Assembly (NCBI RefSeq): GCF_000807925.1
Contig: NZ_JRVC01000002.1
Span: 265,162-329,161 of the forward strand
DNA: 64,000 nucleotides
DNA from: Novosphingobium subterraneum
GTDB lineage: Bacteria; Pseudomonadota; Alphaproteobacteria; Sphingomonadales; Sphingomonadaceae
Reading direction: 5' to 3'
Of this stretch, positions 47,301 through 55,961 are shown piece by piece. The notes beneath the pieces were generated by a model that worked only from the letters and a program-made list of their open reading frames with translations, was not told the origin of the DNA and did not search any database. The first letter of the stretch is position 1. Each line of letters starts with the position of its first letter. Made by a program: the position numbers and the translations under genes.

Positions 47301-48901
47301 CACTGCGCAGTCGGGATGGCGCGGGTGAAGGCATGGACCAGCGGGTGGCCGCGTTCGCGATCCTGCATTGCGACTGGGCCATCGGCCTGGTGCGCATCTT
47401 CGCCGTGGGCATCCTTCTTCGGGTGCCCCTTGGCGTCCAGTCCGGCCATGGCGTGGGCCGAGGCCTGGTCCATCTTGTCGTTGTCCATCGAGCCATGTGG
47501 CGCGACACCCTTGCCCGGCGAGTAGACCAGCTGCTCGGCCGAGGAAATGGCGCGGGCGCAATCGCCCTCCATGTCTCTCGACTGTTCAGGATCAGTGCTG
47601 TCACCGCCGAGATAGCCGCGCTTCCCGCCGAGAACCGTGCCGCGCACCTTGTCGTGATGTTCTTCTTTCTCGGCGTTGTAGGAGCCATAGGCACCCTTGC
47701 GATGCTGGCCTTCACGCAGGGAGTTTATGGTGGGGTCAGCCGTGATGGTCTGCCCGTCACGCCCGCACTTGCCGTAGCTCAACGAGTGACGCGGTTCACG
47801 GTCGTTCGCGTAGATTACATGGCACGCCGCGCAGCCCGAGGAGCGATAGTCGCCCGGCTGATCATTGGTGCCCATCTGGAACAGGAACGGGTCATTCAAA
47901 CGCGTCTTGTGGATGTTGAGCACCGGGATGGCGACGCGCAGGCCCGTGGCGGGGCCGCGGTTGGACTGCTTGAGATCAGGACGCCCCGGTTCGTCCAGGC
48001 GCTGGATCAGACCCGTGGAATTGGGCAGGCCGATTTCGGGGAACTGCGGGTTGATCGTACGGCCACCATCCTCGAACACGCGGAACACGTCGCCCGGCGG
48101 GATGGTGTGCCAGCGCGGCAGTGGGTACATGATGGGCAAGGCGCCGCGCGCCTTCTCCCGGGGCGTGACGGTGCCCCACATCGGCTTGCCGTCCGCGCCG
48201 ATCTCCTTCGAGGCCGACTTCAGCAAGGCAGGCTCACCATTGCGGGTGAAGCTTTCGCCAAACATGTAGTTCTTGAAGGGGACGATGCCGTTGTTATAGG
48301 CCGCCCCGCCCCACAGCATTGCCCCCGTCGACATCAGCGAGCGTTCGGACGCTTCGATGATCTGCATGTGGCAAGCACCACAGGAGTCACGCGCAACGCG
48401 ATAGTCCGACGGGTTGACGAAGCGGATGAACTCGGGGCTTTCCTTGCCCAGAAGCGCGTAGGAACGCTTCGGGTTGGCTGACGACGGCCAGCCCCATGCG
48501 GCCGGGTACTTCGGCAGAACGTGTGCATCTTTCATGGCCGCGACATAATCGATCGAATTGCGGTTCCATGACCGGTCAGCCATGACCTTGGTGTTGCCGC
48601 CATGGCAATCGGCACAGGACAGCACCACAGCTGGGCTGGCGTGCATGGTGCGATGGTCGCTCTTGGTATGGCAGCTGACGCAGCCTGCGTTCTGCTTGTC
48701 GACGTAGGCCCACTGCTCCTCGACCGTATCACCGGGCTGGCCGCGCGGCGCGGCGGGTGCGCGAGTATGCGTAACCTTCTGGGCTTTCTCTTCACCCGAA
48801 GCGTAAAGAGCGCTCGGGATCAGCAGGGCGGCGAGCGCCGCTATCAGCCATGCCAGCGAGAGTTTGCGGAAGCTGCGCGTGTCAGTCATGGGCTGGGTCA
48901 T
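44312..48901 (-). CDS. Decahaem cytochrome c fused to an LVIVD-type beta-propeller
   Basis: A 1529-residue exported protein with a Sec signal at about 15-35 (IPSALYA then SGEE), no lipobox. Ten CxxCH haem sites start near residues 74, 96, 174, 357, 534, 717, 744, 872, 883 and 1007. From about 1130 to the end are repeated propeller blades of the LVIVD type (GLVIVDITAPTRPSIY, GLELMDITNLAQPRA). The domain order is multihaem first, then propeller. It should be periplasmic, or surface-exposed if moved by the barrel encoded next to it. Its start overlaps the barrel stop by one base (TGATG). I infer electron transfer across or at the outer membrane; the acceptor is unknown. Confidence 0.92.
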   Translation of the reverse strand: MTQPMTDTRSFRKLSLAWLIAALAALLIPSALYASGEEKAQKVTHTRAPAAPRGQPGDTVEEQWAYVDKQNAGCVSCHTKSDHRTMHASPAVVLSCADCHGGNTKVMADRSWNRNSIDYVAAMKDAHVLPKYPAAWGWPSSANPKRSYALLGKESPEFIRFVNPSDYRVARDSCGACHMQIIEASERSLMSTGAMLWGGAAYNNGIVPFKNYMFGESFTRNGEPALLKSASKEIGADGKPMWGTVTPREKARGALPIMYPLPRWHTIPPGDVFRVFEDGGRTINPQFPEIGLPNSTGLIQRLDEPGRPDLKQSNRGPATGLRVAIPVLNIHKTRLNDPFLFQMGTNDQPGDYRSSGCAACHVIYANDREPRHSLSYGKCGRDGQTITADPTINSLREGQHRKGAYGSYNAEKEEHHDKVRGTVLGGKRGYLGGDSTDPEQSRDMEGDCARAISSAEQLVYSPGKGVAPHGSMDNDKMDQASAHAMAGLDAKGHPKKDAHGEDAHQADGPVAMQDRERGHPLVHAFTRAIPTAQCMNCHMHQPNIFLNSYLGYTMWDYESDAPSMWPGPENRAPKPAGMSDEDYAKTFKKQFYPNIDEQREVLDRNPEGASTRGLWRDVEFLRNVYDLNDKLERTQFADYHGHGWNFRAILKRDRRGNLLDDEGDMSSYGTDKAHIISPDDPEKFRKAGEGKFVEPGESNPGKAVHMMDIHAQIGMQCADCHFSQDSHGNGMIYGEVANAVEIGCKDCHGTPDAYPTLLTSNMAAPEKGNNLALLRNADGQRRFEWFKEADGRRVLIQRSIIDPKLSWRVSLVKDSVDARFAGQMDTSGKPIFNPKAARAKLMAKSASDDGVYKFGTGVAKEARAHRDDDMACFTCHLSWTTSCAGCHLPIEANWKSATHKYEEDYTRNYATYNPQVARDDMFQLGKHQRNKSSGSDPVQYDASGNPVSGKAITAPIRSTSALILSSTNINRERIYVQQPPISSIGYSSQAFAPHFPHTVRKNETKQCTDCHVSQDEDNNATMAQLLLLGTNYVNFVGMNAWFGLDGGFEAVRVTEWDEPQAVIGSYLHRYAYPDYWKQHVEDNGRELKNWTRGKIVDGKLSGETTGQEQFANVVEGTKDAVRCLQMRGEYMYVAGGKGGFRAYDIAAIGNKGFSERIVTAPFSPLGHDTHVATTNATCMALPTNQSIAPTRNTPELRTLNQEQPFSPIYSYAFVTDAVEGLIAVNVDTLADGEFRNNFFNRALTFNPDGVLTGARHITLAGDYAYIVTDKALVTVHLPKPWSAQKPCEVSEKKGGETCLDPRITSVVPLRDPRATAVQFRYLWVTTANGLELMDITNLAQPRAVPSATVPMVDARRVYLARTYAYVAAKSQGLVIVDITAPTRPSIYTSYTADGQLNDAEDVIVASTNASLFAYVADGRNGMKVLQLTSPASQPNFYGFSPEPKPELIAWARTPTPALALSKGLDRDRGVDETGGQMAVFGRLGSRPFTRPEMEELFLNSKGDVFRVTNAVDMSLWVGAKPAPLLAKTN

Positions 48902-50922
48902 CAGAAGGCCAGGGTCGCGTTGGCGAGGACGGAATAGAAGCGGCTTGCCTTGCCCATCTGGGCGAAGAGATCGTCAAAGCCGGCGCCTGGATCGAGCACG
49001 GCGCCCGAAAGGCGGAAGACGAGATTCTGCGAGGCGTTGGGCCGCCAGATTGCCGTGACGGAAGCATCCCAGCCAATGTCGCGCGGGATCGAACCTTCGT
49101 TGCGCAGCACTTGCAGGATCTTGGTGTTCTCGAACCAGAGATGGTTGAGGTTGGTCGAGACCCGCACAGTTGGAGTGAGGTCGAAATCCGTACCCAGACC
49201 AAGCAGCATCGTACCCGGGTTCGTGAAGTTGGACTGCCCCTGCTCCTTGGATGAGCGAAGCGAGTTCAGGATGCCGTTGCGACCATTGACCGAGATGTTG
49301 CGGCCACCGCCGGCGAACGGGATCGTCTGGCGAATCCAGTAGCTGGTGTCCGCGCCTGCGAACTGGGGATTTTCGAAGATGGCGTCGAAACCGCCTTCGG
49401 TCTTGTCATAAGGATCACTGTCGCCACTTGCCCAGAGGCCGGAAAGGCGGACGCGGGTCCAGTCGAAATCATAGCTGACTTCGGCAGCGGCCATGAACGC
49501 CTTGATCTCGGCCGCGCGGCTGGTGAGGAAATTGTTCCGGTCCTCGCCCAGTGCAGCGTAGGCCTGCGCGGTGAGGTTGAGGCGTCCGATATGGCCGTCT
49601 GCAGCATAGCCGAGATAGACCACGTCGTACTCGCGACCGCGCAGATCACCAATCAGCGCCGGGCGAACCGGGAAGCCATTGGTATCGACCGTGATGTCGT
49701 TGCGCTCACGGTTCATGTTGTAGGTGACGGAGACCTGGCTGGTCAGGCCGACAACGGGAAAGTCCTGGCGATAGAGGTTCGCCATGAACACCCAATCGTT
49801 GCGCGGCGCCCGGCTGACGTCGTTCAGCCCGGAATTGGTTTCCTTCTCCAGCCGCCAGAACGCGGCGAGGTTGAACTGCACGCGGTTGTTGTCGCGGTTG
49901 CCGAAGAGGCGCACGCCCAACTGATTGTCGTTGAAGAGGAACCCGCGAAAGTCCGACTGCATCGGCTGGATGCCTGCACGCAAGGATATGAAATCGTAGC
50001 GCTTCGTATCGAACCGGCCGATGTGATAATCGATGAAGGCTTCCTGCAGTCCGATGAAGCCATCGGTACGCTTGGTTCCCTTTGAAGGTTCGACGAACAG
50101 GACGCGCCGTTCCGGCACCTCGACGTGGTTGATGTTGCCAGCCACCGCAATGCGATACTCGACCACGGGCGGCTTGTAGGCCGTCATGCCCTTGAGCAGC
50201 GAGAGGCTGGCGATGAAGGTCTGCGACAGCACCAGGCTGTGGCTACGACCAAAGACGTCAATCGCGTTGGGATTGGTCGTGGTCTGGTTGCCGACCGGGA
50301 TCGGGAAACTACGCGGCTCGACCACCGTATCGGAAACCGCGCCGGCCAGCAGATACCAGTCATCCCCTTTCAGGAAACCGGGGCGCTTGCCCCGCGCCAG
50401 GGGACGATCGCCTTTGAGCAGGTTATGATGAAACGGATCGAGCTGCGAATGACAGACGTATTCGAGCTTCGGGAATAGCGTGTAGAGCGAGCGGTCTTTC
50501 TTGCCGGTCGCCTTGTCCGTCTGTGGACAGAGCGAAGACATGATACGCCAGCGGTCAGGCAGGGCCACATCAAGGCCGAGATCGCCCACGGGCCCCTCGC
50601 CATCGTACTTGTCGTAGAAGGCTTCCGGCGGCGGAGCATTGACCGCACCGGGATTGTCCTGCTCGACCTTCTCGGGAAGCTGCTTGTTGAAGCCGGGGCG
50701 GCGACGCCCATCGATCAGCGCACCATCGGCATCGGTTTCACCACCCGGGAGCGGAGCAGCTTCCTGCCCGGCCGCGGCATCGCTCTGCGGGTTCGCCGCC
50801 TCCTGCGGATCGCCCGCACCGGGAGAAGCCGCGTCTACGGCTGCCAAAACGTGGAACGGCAGGGTGACGGGCTGGGAGGCCGGCGTGGTAATGCCGAGAA
50901 GGAGAGCGACCTGCTGCATCAC
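48901..50922 (-). CDS. Large outer-membrane beta-barrel coupled to the cytochromes
   Basis: A 673-residue protein with a signal-like start (VALLLGITTPASQPV) and a Pro/Ala/Asp-rich linker to about 110. The rest is many amphipathic strands with aromatic girdles, ending ATLAF with a terminal Phe, as outer-membrane porins do. It contains no CxxCH. It lies between the decahaem gene (1-base overlap) and the lipoprotein gene (ATGA overlap). By analogy with porin-cytochrome complexes such as MtrAB or PioAB it may hold a cytochrome in the membrane (inference); I see no direct homology to MtrB. Confidence 0.8.
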   Translation of the reverse strand: MMQQVALLLGITTPASQPVTLPFHVLAAVDAASPGAGDPQEAANPQSDAAAGQEAAPLPGGETDADGALIDGRRRPGFNKQLPEKVEQDNPGAVNAPPPEAFYDKYDGEGPVGDLGLDVALPDRWRIMSSLCPQTDKATGKKDRSLYTLFPKLEYVCHSQLDPFHHNLLKGDRPLARGKRPGFLKGDDWYLLAGAVSDTVVEPRSFPIPVGNQTTTNPNAIDVFGRSHSLVLSQTFIASLSLLKGMTAYKPPVVEYRIAVAGNINHVEVPERRVLFVEPSKGTKRTDGFIGLQEAFIDYHIGRFDTKRYDFISLRAGIQPMQSDFRGFLFNDNQLGVRLFGNRDNNRVQFNLAAFWRLEKETNSGLNDVSRAPRNDWVFMANLYRQDFPVVGLTSQVSVTYNMNRERNDITVDTNGFPVRPALIGDLRGREYDVVYLGYAADGHIGRLNLTAQAYAALGEDRNNFLTSRAAEIKAFMAAAEVSYDFDWTRVRLSGLWASGDSDPYDKTEGGFDAIFENPQFAGADTSYWIRQTIPFAGGGRNISVNGRNGILNSLRSSKEQGQSNFTNPGTMLLGLGTDFDLTPTVRVSTNLNHLWFENTKILQVLRNEGSIPRDIGWDASVTAIWRPNASQNLVFRLSGAVLDPGAGFDDLFAQMGKASRFYSVLANATLAF

Positions 50923-52907
50923 TTGCCCTCGCAGACGTTCTGGTCAGTGGTATCGAGGAACGGGGCGAAAGGACAGTTCACATAGCGCAGGCGAACGCCC
51001 TGGCCGACCGGGACGACGATGGTATCGGCCCGAATTTCCTTGGGCGCGTTGCCGATGGTGCCCACCTTGGCACCGCCATTGTGCGTTCCCAGGAAAGCGA
51101 TCATGTCGTCCTGATCGATACCGTCACCGGAAATGCCGATGGCACCGACCAGCTTGCCGTTGCGGTAGATCGGAACCGAACCCGGAAAAATCTGGATGCC
51201 GTTGGCAATGCGCTTCTTGCCGGTAGGGGTGTCCGGGACCGCCGTGCAGCGCTGAACCACGTCACGCGCGTTGAGAGAGCCTTCGACGAAAACCGCGTGC
51301 TGCAACAAGTTGGCCTTGACCAGAGCGATCTGGAGGCCAGTGGCCAAGGGGCTGAAATCCGTGATCGGGCGAGAAAGCGGTCCATGGGGACGGCCAACTT
51401 CTCCGTCAGGGAAAAAGGGCCGCGACAGGTTACCGCCCGATCGGTCAGCGAAAGCGATCTTGCCAGTGAGAGCCGTCTGATCGCCGAGGAAATCGCGGGT
51501 ACGCTGCACGAATGCGGGGATTTCCGCATCGGTATTGGCGAGAAGCTGCTCGGCTGCGACCGGATTGGAAAAGAATGCAGCGGTGCGCGCCTTCTGGAGC
51601 GAAACGTCGATCCCGAAGATGGGCGCGTCAGGCCCGCGAACAAGGCCGAGCACCTCGCCGTAGGTGTCGACAACGGAAATCGAAACCTGTGCGCGGCTAT
51701 CGAGGGGGCGGCGGATCTGCGCGCGGGCGCGCGTCATGATCGTGAAGGCCTCTTCGAGAACGGCACGCACCTCTGCAGCGGTCAAAGCCGTGCCGACGGC
51801 AGCGGAATCGGTCCCGCCCTTGATGGGATAGCGGTTTGCGCCAGACCCGTTGCTCAGGACGTAGGCGTCGGCCAGCGAGAACTCGCTCGGGGTCGCACGC
51901 CGAATGCCGCTGGCTTCTGTTCCATAGGGCGTTCCAGCAAGAACCGCGGTGCCATCATAATAGCCACGCACGGGAATGAGGGTGCCTGCCGTGTTGTTAA
52001 TTGCGGAAAAACTGGTCTGAAGCGGATGAAGGCCTTCGACCCGCGCATCGGCAAAGCGCAGCGTGGAACCATCGACCGGAATGCGATCGGCGCGAATCTC
52101 TGCCGGCGGTGCGAAGCCCTGGATGCCGGCGAGCGCCATGAATTCTTCCGGATCGCCGTCGACGTCGGTCACATCGGGATCGTAGGCATAATCGCCGTCG
52201 GCCATGATGCCGATGCCGCCAACCACGACCCCGTTCTTGTAAAGCGGGAGTCCGCCTGGATCGGCAGCCAGCCCCAACGGAGCGCGCTTTGGACCGATAA
52301 AGGCGGCGCTTCCGGCATTGCCCGCGGCAAATCGGGCGGAAAGGTCCGAGCACGGCAATTGACTGAACTGCACGCCGAAGAGCGGGCCTGATTCAAGGCC
52401 GGGCGTATTCGGCGCCGGCGGGAAATGCTCCTGCACGATCATGCTGGCCGTGCGGGTGGAAAAGGCATTCCCGCTCGACGAAAGGTAGGCGGCGGTGACA
52501 GCCTTCGAAATGGCTCCCATCGTCGCTTCGACTTCGAGCCCCTGCGCATCGACTTCACGCGGCGATATCTCGCCCGTGGCGGTGCGCGGGCTGATGATCA
52601 TCCGGGTTGCAGCACCGTTCATGCGGAAAACGGCAAGCACGTTGCCGACACGATCGACCACTGCGATGATCGCCGGGTAGTTGAGGGCCTTGGCCTCGCC
52701 CACTGCCTGCGCAATTATTTGCTGGACTTCCGCGACAGTCAGGGCTTCCTGCGCCGGATCAGCGAAAAAACGCGAAGACGATGTCGGGGTAGGTGTCGGC
52801 GTGAATGTCCCGCCCGAGCCAGAGTCACCACCGCCGCACCCAGACAAAGTGAGAGAGAGCGCGAGTGCGACGGCGGTGGTCTGCCGGAGAGCCAACGGCA
52901 TGCGCAT
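50919..52907 (-). CDS. Lipoprotein with two HbpS/GlcG-type haem-binding-like domains
   Basis: A 662-residue protein with a lipobox LSGC (Cys24) and a Thr/Pro/Ser linker. Two DUF336/HbpS-GlcG-type domains follow: one starting about 55 (TVAEVQQIIAQAVGEA, VVDRVGNVLAVFRMNGA), and one starting about 375 (TAAEVRAVLEEAFTIMTRAR, VVDTYGEVLGLVRG). Some proteins of this family bind or degrade haem. A link to haem handling for the cytochromes is plausible but not proved. It overlaps both neighbours (TGATG, ATGA). Confidence 0.85.
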   Translation of the reverse strand: MRMPLALRQTTAVALALSLTLSGCGGGDSGSGGTFTPTPTPTSSSRFFADPAQEALTVAEVQQIIAQAVGEAKALNYPAIIAVVDRVGNVLAVFRMNGAATRMIISPRTATGEISPREVDAQGLEVEATMGAISKAVTAAYLSSSGNAFSTRTASMIVQEHFPPAPNTPGLESGPLFGVQFSQLPCSDLSARFAAGNAGSAAFIGPKRAPLGLAADPGGLPLYKNGVVVGGIGIMADGDYAYDPDVTDVDGDPEEFMALAGIQGFAPPAEIRADRIPVDGSTLRFADARVEGLHPLQTSFSAINNTAGTLIPVRGYYDGTAVLAGTPYGTEASGIRRATPSEFSLADAYVLSNGSGANRYPIKGGTDSAAVGTALTAAEVRAVLEEAFTIMTRARAQIRRPLDSRAQVSISVVDTYGEVLGLVRGPDAPIFGIDVSLQKARTAAFFSNPVAAEQLLANTDAEIPAFVQRTRDFLGDQTALTGKIAFADRSGGNLSRPFFPDGEVGRPHGPLSRPITDFSPLATGLQIALVKANLLQHAVFVEGSLNARDVVQRCTAVPDTPTGKKRIANGIQIFPGSVPIYRNGKLVGAIGISGDGIDQDDMIAFLGTHNGGAKVGTIGNAPKEIRADTIVVPVGQGVRLRYVNCPFAPFLDTTDQNVCEGK

Positions 52908-54325
52908 CAGCGAAGGCTCCGGATGGATCGTACCGCGCTGCCGAGGGCGCGGCGGAATGAGAGAGGCTGGAAACCGTTCGGATCACGAACGGCGGCATAG
53001 GCCTGGTTGATCTGGACGCGCAGACCGCTGGCGGAACCTGGCGAGACCATGCCTTGATTGACGAGACCATTGAGCAGCGTATCGACAGCCATGACCGACT
53101 GCACGGCCCCCTCGTAATCAGTGAAGCGTTCGCCAATCGCGTCGCTGGCAATCGAGTCCATGATCGCGAAGGTCTGCTCCCGTGTGAAGCTGGCAGAGGC
53201 GAAGCGCGCAGACAGCGCATCGGCAGACTGGCGCAGTGCCTGGGCCGCGGCGACGGTCTCTCCGCGGTTCGCCAGCATCGCCCGGTGGAACGCCTTGGCC
53301 CGCGCGTCGAACGTGGCAGCCGCATCCGGCGCGATGACACGCGCAGCCGCCAGAAGCATGATCATGTTCTCGTCGTTATAGGGAGGCGTGCCAAGATCGA
53401 CGGGGCGGCCGGGATTGCGGATTGCCGTGACGTTTCCATCCTCACCGTCATAAATGCGGCGGTGGCATGAGTGGCAATCGTAGAAGGTGAACTCGGGGAA
53501 GATGCCATCCATGGCCCGCGCCGGCTGGCTGAACAGCTCAAGGCTGCGCTTCACGGCCTCGGCTTGCCCCACGGCCCACATGCGCATCGAGTTGGTCTTG
53601 CCGCCCTTGCGCTTAACGTAGTCGGCGTCCTCATCGTGGTGCTGCTGGAGCGTGGTGAACAGGTCCAGCTCGAACGAAATGCGCGGGTGGCCTGCGGCCA
53701 TGATGCGGTGGGCGATGAACTGGCCCTTGGCCTCGCCGGAGAAATGACAATCAAGGCAGACCTGCGCCTTCACTTGTGGGCGGGTCAGATCGGTCATGCC
53801 CTGGGCGACGTTGCGGGCGTGGCTGGCGCCGACGGTGTAGTGGGAAGAGAGCCAACCGCCAGAAGCACCGTGGCACGCTTCGCAATCGACGCCATCGGAA
53901 GGACGCGCAGATCCCGGCGAGGCGTGGCAACCCGCACATTCACGCTGAATGCCAGCAGCATCGAGCCCCATCCGCCTGACGATGGCCTGCCCACGCGGCT
54001 CCTGGATCACGCGCCAGGCGCGGCTGTGCGCACCCGAAGGCGAGGAATCTTCCTGCCAGCGCATGAGTTCATCCTGCCGGACGACAGCACCATCGGCGAC
54101 GCTACGGCCGTGACAAGTGGAGCCCGCGCATGACGCGACACCGACGTGGCCGCGCAGGACCGCCGGTGCAGTCCCCTGGGCCTGCAGCGAAGGCGACACC
54201 AGCGAGGATGCACCGAGGGCGGCTCCGGCCATGACAAGGCAGAACGCCATCGCCATGGCGGCGGAGCGCGGTAGGGCCCGGCAAGTTGCCGCGAGCTGCC
54301 TGATTCGCAAGATAGTACCCAGCAT
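52907..54325 (-). CDS. c554-like multihaem cytochrome
   Basis: A 472-residue exported protein, the first gene of the cytochrome operon. A signal peptide spans about 22-50 (AFCLVMAGAALGASSL). Four CxxCH sites lie near 130, 148, 190 and 284, and an unusual C-A-G-S-T-C-H (CX4CH) near 66. Spacing and the region KRKGGKTNSMRMWAVGQ resemble cytochrome c554-type proteins. I chose ATG 54325, preceded by GAGGGGC; an ATG nine codons upstream is possible. Its stop overlaps the lipoprotein start (TGATG). Likely a periplasmic electron carrier to the barrel and decahaem protein. Confidence 0.87.
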   Translation of the reverse strand: MLGTILRIRQLAATCRALPRSAAMAMAFCLVMAGAALGASSLVSPSLQAQGTAPAVLRGHVGVASCAGSTCHGRSVADGAVVRQDELMRWQEDSSPSGAHSRAWRVIQEPRGQAIVRRMGLDAAGIQRECAGCHASPGSARPSDGVDCEACHGASGGWLSSHYTVGASHARNVAQGMTDLTRPQVKAQVCLDCHFSGEAKGQFIAHRIMAAGHPRISFELDLFTTLQQHHDEDADYVKRKGGKTNSMRMWAVGQAEAVKRSLELFSQPARAMDGIFPEFTFYDCHSCHRRIYDGEDGNVTAIRNPGRPVDLGTPPYNDENMIMLLAAARVIAPDAAATFDARAKAFHRAMLANRGETVAAAQALRQSADALSARFASASFTREQTFAIMDSIASDAIGERFTDYEGAVQSVMAVDTLLNGLVNQGMVSPGSASGLRVQINQAYAAVRDPNGFQPLSFRRALGSAVRSIRSLR

Positions 54326-54510
54326 TGCCCCTCGTCCCCACCGGCCCTGCATATCGCGCGGCTTTTGCCTTGTGCGATAGCTCCTGCCGGAAGTGCTGCA
54401 ATGCGACCCCGTTGATCTTCAGGTTAGGACACTCTTACCCCTTGGTTCAAGTGGCTAATCGGCATCTTTGGAAACATATCGGAAAGACAGGCACCTTTCT
54501 TTGTCGGAAA

Positions 54511-55947
54511 TCACTTCCGGCGGATGACCATGTTCCTGATCTCGGACATGTCTTCCATGGCGAAGCGGATCCCTTCGCGGCCGAGGCCCGAATCCTTGAC
54601 CCCACCGTAGGGCATGTTGTCGACGCGGTAGGAGGACACGTCGTTTACGACGATACCACCGACGTCGAGCTTGTCCCAGGCGTCCATCACCTTGTGGATG
54701 TCGGCCGTAAACAGGCCCGCCTGGAGCCCGAACTTGCTGTCGTTTACTTCCTCGAGCGCGGCATCCCAATCCGTGAACCTGGACAGGATGACGACGGGAC
54801 CGAAGGCCTCTTCGGTATAAACGTCCATATCGCGGCTGCAGCCTTCGAGCAGGGTCGCTTCGAGCATGTTGCCATCGCAGCCACCGCCGGCGAGCAGCGT
54901 GGCTCCCCCAGCCACTGCAGCATCGATCCAGGTCTTGAGGCGCTGCGCTTCCTTGGCCGAGATCATCGGGCCGATGAAGGTATCGCGGTGCTTGGGGTCA
55001 CCCGACTTCAGCGTCTTGACCCTGGCGGCGAGCATGTCGCGGAACTGGTTGTAGATGTCGGCATGGATGATCACGCGCTGGACGTGGATGCACGACTGAC
55101 CGGACTGATAATACCCACCAAAGATGATGCGGGCGAGCGCGTGTTCGAGGTCGGCGTCCTTGTCGACGACAACGGCTGCATTGCCGCCGAGTTCGAGGAC
55201 GACCTTCTTCTTGCCCGCCTTCCCCTTGAGGTCCCAGCCGACGCCCGGCGAGCCGGTGAACGAAAGGAGCTTGAGCCGGTCATCAGTCGTGAACAGGTCG
55301 GCGCCGTCGCGGCTGGCAGGAAGGATCGAGAATGCGCCTTTCGGCAGGATATCGCATTCCGCCAGCACTTCGCCCATGATGATCGCGCCCAGCGGGGTGA
55401 GCGAAGCGGGCTTCATCACGAAAGGGCAACCCATGGCGATGGCGGGCGCAATCTTGTGCGCGGCAAGGTTCAGCGGGAAGTTGAAGGGCGAGATGAAGCT
55501 GCACGGACCGATCGGCACGCGCTTCCACATGCCCATGTAGCCCTTGGCGCGGGGGCTGATATCGAGCGGCTGGACTTCGCCGTAGTTGCGCGTGGCTTCT
55601 TCGGCGGCAATGCGGAAAGTGTCGATCAGGCGACCCACCTCGCCTTCGGAATCGGCAATGGGCTTCCCGGCTTCGACGCAAAGGGCATGGGCGAGCTCGT
55701 CCTTGCGCTCGGCAAAGCGGCGGACGCAGTGGTCGAGCACGTCGCGCTTCTCGTAGGATGCAAGCTTGGCCATGGGTTCGGCGGCGCGGACGGCACCGGC
55801 GATTGCCTCATCGATCACGTCAGGCGTGGCGAGCGCGGTGCGGAACGCGATCTCGCCCGTGAACTTGTCCGTCACCGCAAGGTCGGTGTTCGGCTGCACG
55901 GCCTTGTTGTTGAGATAGAGCGGGTAGACGTCCTTGAGCTGTGACAC
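54511..55947 (-). CDS. NAD(P)-dependent aldehyde dehydrogenase
   Basis: A 478-residue ALDH. The catalytic Cys286 is in GQSCIHVQ, Glu252 in LELGGNAA, and Asn156 in SPFNFPLN. The tail contains PYGGVKDSGLGREG. It oxidises an aldehyde to the acid; the substrate is not evident (non-phosphorylating glyceraldehyde-3-phosphate and lactaldehyde-type relatives exist). It is followed at 185 bases by the cytochrome operon and preceded by a REP-like repeat and the TPP enzyme gene. Confidence 0.92.
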   Translation of the reverse strand: MSQLKDVYPLYLNNKAVQPNTDLAVTDKFTGEIAFRTALATPDVIDEAIAGAVRAAEPMAKLASYEKRDVLDHCVRRFAERKDELAHALCVEAGKPIADSEGEVGRLIDTFRIAAEEATRNYGEVQPLDISPRAKGYMGMWKRVPIGPCSFISPFNFPLNLAAHKIAPAIAMGCPFVMKPASLTPLGAIIMGEVLAECDILPKGAFSILPASRDGADLFTTDDRLKLLSFTGSPGVGWDLKGKAGKKKVVLELGGNAAVVVDKDADLEHALARIIFGGYYQSGQSCIHVQRVIIHADIYNQFRDMLAARVKTLKSGDPKHRDTFIGPMISAKEAQRLKTWIDAAVAGGATLLAGGGCDGNMLEATLLEGCSRDMDVYTEEAFGPVVILSRFTDWDAALEEVNDSKFGLQAGLFTADIHKVMDAWDKLDVGGIVVNDVSSYRVDNMPYGGVKDSGLGREGIRFAMEDMSEIRNMVIRRK

Positions 55948-55961
55948 TTGATAACCTCCAA

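Noticed and set aside
46658..48481. Long plus-strand open frame of 607 codons opposite the decahaem cytochrome gene
   Set aside because: It mirrors the codon pattern of the real minus-strand gene, has no family signature and no ribosome site; a high-GC shadow.
54326..54510. FNR-type site (CTTGGTTCAAG) upstream of the cytochrome operon
   Set aside because: The centre is only 3 bases and the half-sites do not match TTGAT-N4-ATCAA; too weak to call.
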